Source: Myxococcales bacterium UBA1238
Lineage (GTDB): Bacteria; Myxococcota_A; Bradymonadia; UBA7976; UBA1532
DNA length: 64,000 nt
NCBI GenBank assembly: GCA_002309015.1
Contig: DBWM01000038.1
Location: forward strand, 278-64,277
Direction of reading: 5' to 3'
Position numbers and translations under genes: made by a program. Of this stretch, positions 16,301 through 24,400 are shown piece by piece (the first letter of the stretch is position 1; every line of letters starts with the position of its first letter). The notes under the pieces are model-generated. The model was not told the origin of the DNA. It saw only the letters and a list, made by a program, of their open reading frames with translations, and searched no databases.

Positions 16301-17521
16301 TTTGATGTGGGTGAAACCGCCGAAGAGATCATCCGCAGCATGATCGACTCTTACAATCAGTCGTTCATCTTCAATAAGTTCCGTCGTTACCGTAAGGGCT
16401 TCAGCGCTCGCGGCTATGTGAACCGCATCTTCGGTCGTCACTTCAGCCTGATCGGCGACATGATGCAGTCTCTGCTCTACAAGTACATCTACGAAGAAGG
16501 CTTCCGCATCAAGCAGGGCCCCGGCAATTTGCACGACATGATGCGCGCCGTCGTGTTGGGCTTCAACTTCCTGGGGAACATCATCATGAAGCCTGAGTCC
16601 GGAACCTTTACGAAGAACAACGTGCGTGGCATGTATACTCACTCGGATGACGCCTGGGATGGCGCTGAGGCGAATAACGAAGAGCATTTTGGTATTCCTC
16701 TCGGTCAGGGTGAGCCCGCGTACTCTTCTTACGAGAACGGCTATTTCGGTGAAATCAACCGCCTGGCGTTCATCGGCAGCTACTATGACAAGTTGCTTGC
16801 GCTCGAGACTTTGACCAACCGTTACTGGGGTTCTTCGGAGCTGGCGAACGAAAACCGCTTCAACCTGAACTTCTTTGACTTCTTCCCAAGCTCCTTCGTT
16901 CGCTTGGTGGGTGGCTTGATTGCAAACGACACCAAAGACATTGCGAACCGCTTCAACATCGCAGAGGGTCGTGTGGAGCAGCGCAACTACTTTGACGGCT
17001 ATGGCCTGATGGCGACCACGGACGAGAACTTTGCGGCGCAGCTGGACAACGATGCTGAGGGCGTTCCTGTCGAAGCGGGCGCCGAGTTCTACAGCAACCT
17101 CTACGCGATCCTCTTTGGTGCATTGGATGTTGCTTACTTTGCCGACACTTCGTTTGCCGACATCATGCGCGTCTTCGAGCTGGGTTCCGGCGACGGCTTC
17201 GATTTGTCGAGGGTTCCTGCGGATAAAGTGGCAACCTGCACCTTGCCGCGGTCGCACCGCACCTTTGCTGCGGTCGATTATGAGCTCTCCGAGAGCGTTC
17301 ACGGCGTAGGTTACAGGGCGGTCAAGTACTGCAACGATATGGTCGAGAAATACGAAGCCTTGACCAAGGATTGTGCAGATGAGACCTTGACTGCAGGTTA
17401 TACCACCATCGACGCGGTTTGCGACGATGCTCGAAGCGCCAATGGTGAGCTGAAGACCATCGAGAACTCGCTCTCCAACCTCGCTTACATCTGTGATGTT
17501 GTGGGTATCGGACGTCTCTAA
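13388..17521 (+). CDS. Large zinc-metalloprotease lipoprotein
   Basis: A 1377-residue exported protein. I chose the ATG at 13388 (MRLFRLSRAAALMSVGLAF) because GGAGGAA lies just upstream and it gives a clean lipoprotein signal ending NWGC. The catalytic site is HELGHNQGMRHNF: zinc ligands His758, His762 and His768 and catalytic Glu759. The HExxHxxGxxHNF form resembles the DUF4953/DUF5117-type zinc-dependent metalloproteases better than classic metzincins. A Cys-rich insert (CSSDEDCPHFADGQKC) lies around residues 910-935. The rest is rich in aromatic residues with no membrane helices. A strong terminator follows, so the gene is monocistronic. The substrate is unknown; it is likely anchored to a membrane on the periplasmic or outer face. 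Confidence 0.85.
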   Translation: MRLFRLSRAAALMSVGLAFNWGCAETVDDIDRTKPNALPKKLFEGEWYFTRTTIDSPYENDGTFTGDRQEYMFGEDFPAWKIRWRIEEDKLLACRADDVTEGDSQSAGHVNIATGEGLVEGEEDLTQEKYGERADMGIAKFPCKYPIAAFKIDSHFDIGRDYNAATGEQSNVISENTTDRPWYEREYIRVNWADLSATDINFNIFSQSKSLGWFGIENVYFVQEETGDCRVINDDGSVDYSKCEEGFLPPIIDDDNILLTNRMTIVPDGGVWTCYVHSIMGYGMPCTLAEIGMRYSFKKVPNLPAEQQYEPLYYPDEMFERFGAWRVGKDKYLKGYGLTDLINYKASRFNIWEKSFQNCQASEEACSSDEFNCFVEVDKNDGHHIYKRCEPIPVDERTPKPIDYYLNREFPSDLKPIAFQIAQEWSNAYAGINDKVKEDSCHYQCKNKKSGEVKLDKDCTIAESQPGSEWEWSMAPFDGEYCMFNLHENDGQKFMGDLRYNFIAHIEDNGLGQPCGVGGPANDPDTGELVNATAYIYGNCFDYYEQSVFDRLDVLCAQKIAEGEVAADLPICQHAMDENVFMRGYNFLDIVANQGRVKPPVTPIYSVASGDHDYDGPAFSEMREKLEDVKRNARAMQNNHALFEHRAAKLAAAGIDRLMIDDVLAREISGGAAKTAAELTDEQVAIISPLNRGNSLQSQMDALIDERAAKAIEPAEYIFTDDAIWAYVQWLMNERPDLTREELGQICREESFRATALHELGHNQGMRHNFRGTFDRAHFPKEYWDAKNAALEKFKESHGGRAPVSEVKLLNGVEDLQTYTQWAEDRDELHRLELKENIGLFKYSTIMDYHGLMHGDWNGLGSYDKAFMRFLYANKVDAPACDYTTTSLEECAASGKLFNPDYEQYYLGGDSCSSDEDCPHFADGQKCRDDGTGLKKMMCTNWFEDRHGKLNPYIYQFCSDERVSDDPFCNRFDVGETAEEIIRSMIDSYNQSFIFNKFRRYRKGFSARGYVNRIFGRHFSLIGDMMQSLLYKYIYEEGFRIKQGPGNLHDMMRAVVLGFNFLGNIIMKPESGTFTKNNVRGMYTHSDDAWDGAEANNEEHFGIPLGQGEPAYSSYENGYFGEINRLAFIGSYYDKLLALETLTNRYWGSSELANENRFNLNFFDFFPSSFVRLVGGLIANDTKDIANRFNIAEGRVEQRNYFDGYGLMATTDENFAAQLDNDAEGVPVEAGAEFYSNLYAILFGALDVAYFADTSFADIMRVFELGSGDGFDLSRVPADKVATCTLPRSHRTFAAVDYELSESVHGVGYRAVKYCNDMVEKYEALTKDCADETLTAGYTTIDAVCDDARSANGELKTIENSLSNLAYICDVVGIGRL

Positions 17522-17545
17522 TCAGACGGCTCGCCTTTAATCCAG

Positions 17546-17582
17546 TCCCGCTGCGGCTTTAAGCTTCGGCGGGATTTTTTTT
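17546..17582 (+). terminator. Intrinsic terminator of the metalloprotease gene
   Basis: Arms TCCCGC (17546-17551) and GCGGGA (17569-17574), with an inner AAGCTT-type loop, followed by eight T residues, 25 bp after the stop codon. Confidence 0.9.
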
Positions 17583-17772
17583 GCCTGAACGGCATCTTTT
17601 TGAATGTATTCAGCGCATTTTGAGGATCGAAGCTTTGCAGAAGCAAATCACCCCGGGAGGACTGCAGAATGAAGGCGATCGATCCTCAATCCCTGCGGGC
17701 AGACTTCGGTTTGCAGGCGTGCAGGCGTCGATTTTTGGGAGCGAATGGGTGATGGCTCAGAGAGATGGCGAA

Positions 17773-18963
17773 CTATCGCACGGTGGTGACGATGCCGCAT
17801 TCGGGGAAGGGGATATGGAGCAGATGGGCGCGCGCTTCGCCGGCGAGAAAACAGGAACCCGCAACCAGCGTGACGTGATCGGGGCGCGTATCGAGGGCTT
17901 TGCCCACGTCGTCTTCGATCGAGACGCAGGGATGCGGGGAGAAGACGGGCGCGAGTTCCGCAGCGGTGTGGCGTCTCGGGTATTTGGGGGTGACGAGGGT
18001 TACGCTGTCGGCGTAGAGCATCAAAATGGAGGCTACGGATTGCACATCTTTGCCGCGCATCGCACCGTAGATCATGTGAAGGGGGTGAATGCTGGCCGCC
18101 TTCAGGTAGGAGGCGAGGGCCGAAGCCCCGTGGGGGTTGTGCGCGCAGTCGATGATCACGTTGCCGATGCGTTCGACGCGGCCCGGCCAGGAGACTTTTT
18201 GCAGGGCTTCGATGCGGGGGTGAATCCCCAGGGTTTCTGCGAGGCGCCAGGCGAGGGAGGCGTTGCGCTTTTGATAATCGCCCGCGAGGGGCAGCGAGAG
18301 GGAGGCAATCCCGGGCAAAACATCGACGGGGGTGACCTTGTAGGGCGACTGCCGGAGCAAAGCTTCGAGGGCTTCGTCGGTGGCGGTGGTCAGATTCGGG
18401 GTGTTTTCGCGGAAGAGTCCCGCTTTTTCGCGGGCGATATGGTCGAGGGTGGGGCCGAGTATCTCGGTATGCTCGAGGCCGAGGCTGACGACGGCCGAAA
18501 CTTCGGGTGTACAGATGTTGGTGGTGTCGAGCCGGCCGCCGAGTCCCGCTTCCCAGATGGCGACGTCGACGTTCGCTTCGGCGAAAGCGAGGCAGGCGAG
18601 GGCGAAGGTCGATTCGAAGAAGGTGGGATGCAGGTTGTGAGCCTTCGCGGTCGATTCCACCTGGGCGTAAAGGCGGCAGACGGCCTCCTCGGAGATGTTT
18701 TCGCCGTCGATGCGGATGCGTTCGCGGTAAGAGATCAAATGGGGCGAGGTGAAAAGCCCGGTCTTCAGCCCTGCATCGCGAAGGATCGCTTCGAGGAATG
18801 CGGAGGTCGAGCCTTTGCCGTTGGTGCCGCCGATGAGGACTGCGCGCGATTTGCGTTCGGGGTGACCGAGGGCGGCAGCGAGTGCGCGGGGGCCTTCGAG
18901 ATCGAACTTTTCGCCGATGCGGGCAAGGCCAAAAATATGGTCGAGAGTAGATGCGTAGTTCAT
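17773..18963 (-). CDS. folC: Folylpolyglutamate synthase / dihydrofolate synthase
   Basis: Adds glutamate to (dihydro)pteroate or folate in the cytoplasm. The 396-residue product has the family's ATP loop GGTNGKGST (Lys50), the FTSPHL motif (about 71-76), the long FESTFALACLAFAE segment, EAGLGGRLDTTN, HTEILG, the KAGLFR segment with the conserved lysine, and a C-terminal DCAHNPHGA ligand-binding motif. The frame remains open upstream to 19299. I chose the ATG at 18963 (MNYASTLDHIF) because family members begin a few residues before this segment. No clear ribosome-binding site is visible there, and MDLETP slightly upstream is an alternative. A 251-bp gap without genes except the terminator separates its stop from the metalloprotease gene. 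Confidence 0.92.
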   Translation of the reverse strand: MNYASTLDHIFGLARIGEKFDLEGPRALAAALGHPERKSRAVLIGGTNGKGSTSAFLEAILRDAGLKTGLFTSPHLISYRERIRIDGENISEEAVCRLYAQVESTAKAHNLHPTFFESTFALACLAFAEANVDVAIWEAGLGGRLDTTNICTPEVSAVVSLGLEHTEILGPTLDHIAREKAGLFRENTPNLTTATDEALEALLRQSPYKVTPVDVLPGIASLSLPLAGDYQKRNASLAWRLAETLGIHPRIEALQKVSWPGRVERIGNVIIDCAHNPHGASALASYLKAASIHPLHMIYGAMRGKDVQSVASILMLYADSVTLVTPKYPRRHTAAELAPVFSPHPCVSIEDDVGKALDTRPDHVTLVAGSCFLAGEARAHLLHIPFPECGIVTTVR

Positions 18964-19138
18964 GGGGGCCGCATACGCCGCTTTGGATGGGGTTTCAAGA
19001 TCCATCGATTCGGGCATGAGGGCGTTCGATGAGTGAGAGCGGGAGCAGGATTTCGCGTTGCGGAGCGGAGATGAGAAAGCGCGACGGGTGGAAAGGAGGC
19101 CGGAGGCGATCTGGCCGGAATGCGGAGAGGGGGCGTCG

Positions 19139-20170
19139 ATGATGCGGGCCTTTGGAGGCAAAGCCCGGTTTGGGGGCTTGCGTTGGCTGCGGGTGCTGCT
19201 GCTGAATTTTTGCTTGCTCGTCCCGTTCGCGCAGCCTTCGCAAGCGATGGAAGTCGAGTCGGAATCGCAGCTGATCGTGGCGGGGGCGTTGCTCTTCAAC
19301 AGCGCTTTTCAGCACAGCAAAACGAAATGGTTGCGCGACTGGCCGTGCTTTTTGGTCGCGATGCCGATGGTGATGCAGAAATGGAAGTTTTTGCAGCCGT
19401 TTTCAGAAAAGCCGGAAGATTCGAAGCGCATGCCCGCGTTTGCGGCGTTCGGTGAGGGGATGGCGCAGGCTTCTTTGCTGGGGCTCGGCGCCGGTTCGGA
19501 ATGGGGGCTGCAGCTGACGCCTCTGCTGAAGCTCTCTTTGGGCGGTGCGCTCGATACGGGGTTTTATTACGGCAGAACGAGCGGTGTGATGGGGCATTAT
19601 TCGCCGTCGGAGAGCGACTATGAGGGCGATTATACGTTCGTTCACTGGGGGTATCGGGGATTTGCCAAAGCGCAGCTGGCGTTGCCTGTGGGGTTGCCGT
19701 TCGCGCTGCTGTTTCAGAACGATGCGTTTTACAGGCTGTTCGTCGCTGCGGAATATGCGCCGCATTATTTGGGGTATACGGGCGCAAAAGAGGGTGAGCT
19801 CTGGCGAAATATGGGGAATGGCGACAGCTTTGAGGGATGGCAGCATGTGATGAGCGCGATGCTGGGGTTCGCGGCGCCTTTTGATCCCGTCAAGATGGTG
19901 GGGGTGCAGGTGAAGCGGGAGTCCTATTTTGAGGGAACCCGGATCGATCCCATTTACGCCAAATCGGGAATCGGTGATGTGGAATGGACGGTGACGATGA
20001 TGGCGGTTCTGGGCTTTGGAGAGCGTCACAGCCTGATGATGATGGTGCCCGTCAAGCGGTATGCGCACTATGATGGGGATTATCTGGAAAACGAAAAGCC
20101 GCTGTTGGAGCGCCACGGGCATCGATGGCAACTGAAGGTGGCGCTTTTGCTGTACGGATACAAGTTTTAG
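19139..20170 (+). CDS. Exported beta-rich protein, probably outer membrane
   Basis: A 343-residue protein I do not recognise. The frame opens at 19058, but the ATG pair at 19139/19142 has GGAGAGGGG just upstream and starts a good signal peptide (MMRAFGGKAR, hydrophobic LLLNFCLLVPFA, cleavage near PSQA-ME). The mature part alternates Gly/aromatic/hydrophobic residues in short strands (KLSLGGALDTGFYYGRTSG, WTVTMMAVLGFG) and ends LKVALLLYGYKF with a C-terminal aromatic. This fits an outer-membrane beta barrel. It is divergent from folC (175 bp) and convergent with the next gene. Confidence 0.6.
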   Translation: MMRAFGGKARFGGLRWLRVLLLNFCLLVPFAQPSQAMEVESESQLIVAGALLFNSAFQHSKTKWLRDWPCFLVAMPMVMQKWKFLQPFSEKPEDSKRMPAFAAFGEGMAQASLLGLGAGSEWGLQLTPLLKLSLGGALDTGFYYGRTSGVMGHYSPSESDYEGDYTFVHWGYRGFAKAQLALPVGLPFALLFQNDAFYRLFVAAEYAPHYLGYTGAKEGELWRNMGNGDSFEGWQHVMSAMLGFAAPFDPVKMVGVQVKRESYFEGTRIDPIYAKSGIGDVEWTVTMMAVLGFGERHSLMMMVPVKRYAHYDGDYLENEKPLLERHGHRWQLKVALLLYGYKF

Positions 20171-20203
20171 GGAATCGCGGGCAGGCGGTTTGAAGAAGGG
20201 TGC

Positions 20204-21028
20204 TTAAAGGGCGGAAGGATCGTCGGCATCGTCGGCGTCGGGGGCGTCGGATTCGGAGTCGTCGGCGGGATCGTTCTCGTCGTCGGCGTTCGCGTCCTTG
20301 CCGTCTTTCTTGCCTTTGCCGTCGTTGTCGTCTTTGTCGCGACCCTTTTGCTGCTTGGTCGTGAGGCGCTTGGCGTCTACGATTTGGGCGATGGCGTTGT
20401 TGAGATCGATGACCTCGTCGGTCTTAAGGAAGGTGGCGGCAGCGATGATGTATTCGCAGAGCTTGTGATAAGCGGCCTCGAGGGCTTTGCGCGTCTCTTT
20501 GACGGAGGGTTGTTCGCCGGCGGCATTGGAGCGCGAGAAGCGGGCCTTCAGAGTCAGGAACTGATCATACCGCTCCCGAAGCAATCTGACCCAACGGTCG
20601 CAGTAGATTTTGGCCAAATCCTCGTGGGGGATCTCTTCGAGCTGGGTCAGCTGTTCCTGGATGATCGCGTAGGCGTCGTCGTAGGGCTTTTTGGAAGGGT
20701 TGCCGCGGCGGTTTAGGAGGTCGATGATCTCGTCGGCTTTGGCGTTGATGGCCTCGTCTTTGAAATTGTAGACGAGTTTGGCCTGAGACATGAGGCTGCT
20801 CCAGGCCTGGCAGGTCAGTTTGTGGGCCGCCTGGACCTCTTTAAAGGTGACGCCCTGATCGGCTTTTAAAGCCTTGTTGTAAGCGCTGACCGCACCGATG
20901 TAAGCTTTGCCTTCGTCGGAGTTCGCGATGGAAGGCGCTTCGTTGACGTGGACCAGGATGCGGTTATTGAACCCTGAGAATTCAATATTGCGCATGTGGG
21001 AGAGCGAAAGTCGGGAGATGGGCTTCAT
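20204..21028 (-). CDS. DUF6261-like protein with an acidic tail
   Basis: A 274-residue protein with no signal peptide. The start MKPISRLSLSHMRNIEFSGF resembles DUF6261-type proteins, which begin with a similar LS.LRN.E segment and are mostly helical. Residues 30-210 are helical, with repeated hydrophobic heptads. The last 50 residues are an extreme Lys/Asp then Asp/Ser/Ala tail (DDNDGKGKKDGKD onward) encoded by repeated GTC/GTCG triplets on the plus strand. The function is unknown. It is convergent with the beta-rich protein gene 33 bp away, and the sacsin-like gene ends 450 bp upstream on the same strand. Confidence 0.6.
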   Translation of the reverse strand: MKPISRLSLSHMRNIEFSGFNNRILVHVNEAPSIANSDEGKAYIGAVSAYNKALKADQGVTFKEVQAAHKLTCQAWSSLMSQAKLVYNFKDEAINAKADEIIDLLNRRGNPSKKPYDDAYAIIQEQLTQLEEIPHEDLAKIYCDRWVRLLRERYDQFLTLKARFSRSNAAGEQPSVKETRKALEAAYHKLCEYIIAAATFLKTDEVIDLNNAIAQIVDAKRLTTKQQKGRDKDDNDGKGKKDGKDANADDENDPADDSESDAPDADDADDPSAL

Positions 21029-21480
21029 CTGGTTCCTCTGCTTTCAAAAGGGGTTTAAAAACGAACAGGTGAACTTTAAGCGGAATGGCGGGGCCTGGCA
21101 AGAGGGAACGAAAGATTTTTTAAAAAAAGCGCAGAATGGGCCTCACTGTGGCGCGGGCGCCTGCGGTGAACGAAAAGGCTCAGGGATTGAAAAGCGGGGC
21201 TTTCCAGTTGAAGGCCTGCAATCGGGAATGCCTGCGGTGAAACCCTGAATCGAACGGATTCGGTGCGATGCGTCTTGGGGGTGAATTCAAAATGCGGGCC
21301 TTCAATTTGAGTTCGGCTGAAAGAAAATGAAAACTGCTGGCCGTATTTTGAAATTTACTGGATAGAAATTGAGCGTAGATGAAAATCTTTTGGCGTTCGA
21401 CCGGCAGAAAATGAAAATCGCGGCGGTGAAGCGCGCTTTTGATGCGGGGTGGCTTGGCGTTGAAGGGCATCTTTTGGAAT
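21029..21480. other. Intergenic region, no convincing gene
   Basis: 452 bp between the sacsin-like gene's stop and the start of the DUF6261-like gene. It contains short direct repeats: GAAAATGAAAA around 21324 and 21408, and CCTGCGGTGAA around 21159 and 21230. The frames across it (up to 113 codons) have no ribosome-binding site and low-complexity products. The promoter of the downstream gene is presumably here. Confidence 0.5.
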
Positions 21481-24400
21481 TCACCGTTTGAGGAGAGCGG
21501 AGAGCGCGTCTTTGAACTCAAGCTGGTTTAGGAGCATTGCGCATCGCTTGCGCAGTTCGGCGTCGTTCAGGCCGGAAGCTGCACCGGTCTGGCGCATGAG
21601 CACCATCAATTCTCTGATCGGTTGCTTTTGGGGCAGCTTCTTTGAGGTCAGCCATGCGGGCTCTTTGGGCAGGATTTGCTGCGATGAGGTCTTGGGACTC
21701 TTTAAGTTCAGAGGTCTCTGGCGCGGGTGCAAGGGTCGGCCTTCGGCGGTGGTCGATGCGTCGATGGGGAAGAAACGTTTGCCCTGCCTCGTCTCGAACA
21801 GTGCCAGGGCAAAGAAGTGATCGGCCTGACCGATGGATCCGTCCGCAAAGAGCCAGCCAGTGGAGACGGCGCAGGCGATGCCCGATCGGCGGATGAGCTC
21901 ACAGCAGAGGGCGTTCAGTTCGCGGCAGACGCCACGCCCCAGATGTTTCTGATCGCGGCCTGCATGGAGCATCGCAATTTGCGGGTTTTTGGCTCTGGAA
22001 GCGCGCTTTTTGAGGGCGCGCGCGAGGGCATCGTCTTCGAGATAGCTCGGATCGTAGACGTAGTTTTGCCTGATGAAGGCCTCGATTTGAAGGGCGCGCT
22101 CCATGGCGGGCAATTCGAGCACCGATTGAACGAGATCGAGGCATTCTTCGGGCAGTTCGCTGTCGGGCACCGTCTTTTGAATCATCTCCTCGCAGGTTGC
22201 GGGCACGGCGGATTCAAATTCGGGCAGATCGCAGAGCGAAAGATCGTAGTGAACCTCGATGTCGCTCCGGCTCTTTAACAAGATTTGCCCCGCCTGACCC
22301 TCGAGTTTTTGCGCCGAACCGATGATTTCGATGTGGGAGAGCGCGCTGTAGAGGGGCATCGGCAACTGGTTCAGTCCGGGATCGAGCCTTGCGGTGCAGC
22401 GGACGAGAGATCGCCCCTGGGCTTTGGGCTTAAACCAGCTCGGATCGAGTTTTTGCGGCACCCAAAGCTCGAGGGCGGGCATGTAATGCGAAACCACCGT
22501 CATCGGCGCGTAGAGGTAAGGCCTCGGAAGCCGTGAAGGCGAGAAGACCACGCCGTAATTCGACGCGCGATCGCGATCCTCCACCCAGCGCTTGTTGCTT
22601 TCCTGCTGCGGCCCCACATCCTCCTGGGGTTTAAACCAGTTGCGATCGAATTCGGGGGAAGGCTCCTCGCTGGGCTTTGGCGTTTCATTGAGCGAAACGG
22701 CTGTCGACTCGGGCTTCGGCTCGTCGCCCTGGATCCATGAGAAAAGCTTCTTTAGGAGAGAGCCCTCATCGCGCTTCTGTCTGAGAATCGGTTCGATCTC
22801 CATTTTGAGGCTGCGATCGAGCCTTTCAACCTGCTCTGTGGAAGGTTTGGGCTGCGGCGCTTCTTTTTGAATAGGTTGGGTTTCGGTTTTGGGAATGCCC
22901 TTCGCGTCGAGGTAAACCGCCATCGCTTCTTTCTTTCGGCATTGGAGCAATGCGGTCAGCACCTGCGCAAAATCTGCAGAGGGGGCAGAGGTGATGAAGG
23001 TCAGGATCGCTTCGCTCAGGCGCTCGGGCGATGCGGCCTCAGGCGTCAGGTAGAGGGTTCGATCCTGAACGGCCAGAACGAGGGGTCGCTCGAGTTTTTG
23101 CTTCAAAAGCAGGCCGCGCTCAGCGATGGCGCTGACGAACAGGATCCGGGTTGCGTCGATCTTTTGGGGATCCTCTTTGGGGTACGCCCGCTTTAAGCGC
23201 ATCAAAATGGAATCATCGGATGCCGACCTGGGATCGTCGCTGCAAAGTAAGCCCATGTCTGTGAGCGCTTTCGTCATTTCGAGAAGCGCCGGGGTTTCAT
23301 CGGTCAGATCGCCCAACAAAAGCGTCTGCGGATGCCAGTAAGACGCGATCTCCTTTACGCCGCGAAGCATCAGGAGCGATTCCACCATCGATGCGTCCGC
23401 CTGGCGGCATTCCGGGAACGACAATTCCGGATTCGCTTTCAATGCGGCTTCGGTCAGGCCGGAGCAGGGGAGATAGAGTTTGGAATCGCTGCTCGATGTG
23501 ACGGTCTTTCCACCCACCGTGGGCAGCGCGAAGGGCTGAGGCAGGGTTTCGCCGCGCTTCAAAAGCAAATCGATCGCGCAATCTGCAAAGGCGGCCGCCT
23601 CGGGCTTTGAAACGAAGGCCCTGTAATCGAAACCGAATGAAGGCTTTTCGAAGACGGCCATCGATTCGAGGGCCATCCTGAGCTTTTCTGACGGGATTTC
23701 GCCCGTCATCTGAAGGGCCTGGGCGAGCTTTGGGTAGCGATCGGCGGATTCAAAGAGCGAGAAGGGCCCCGACTGGAGCGCTTCGGGGAGCGCTGTAAAC
23801 AAGGTTTCAAAACTGTGGCACCGGCCGTCCTTCCCCTTCAAGACGCGCTTCGTCAAAAGGGCTGAGCGCAGCGCCTGGGGCTTTTCGCCCTGAAGCAATT
23901 TCTGCTCCAAAAACTGAAGCTGCAGATCGCTTGCGGGCATCTGATCGCTGAGCTGACGCACGAGCAAATCCGCCGGGAGATCGCGATCGGTCAGGAACGG
24001 CAGCGCGGTCTTTTCAAAGAGCGAGACGTAAGCGCTCCAGAATGCGGGGGCGGGGCAATAGAGATCTTCGCTCATCCCGAGGGCTCTCAGGATGGGCCCC
24101 GGCGCGTAAAGGGATCCCGGGGCAAAGAGCTGGTTTTTCGCGTTCGGGATCCAGCGCACCTGATCGAGCCTGAGCTTTTGCCTGAGGGCGGGTTCAGCGG
24201 CGAGGGCTTTGAGGAGCGCGCGCGAGAGGAGCAGCGGCTTGTCGTCGTCTTCATCGGGCTTTTGACTGCGGGCGTTTTGGGCCTGCGCATCGAGCAGAGC
24301 CTGAAGCTGTTCGGAAGGCAGAGAAGTCCTGCAGCCTGCGGCCAAAAGCAGCGCCTCCATTCCAGCATAGCGCGGAGAGACGCGAAGGGGCGGATCGCAA

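Noticed and set aside
17581..19032. 483-codon plus-strand frame opposite folC
   Set aside because: folC is certain from its ATP loop and other motifs; the plus-strand product is Gly/Glu-rich with no family features.
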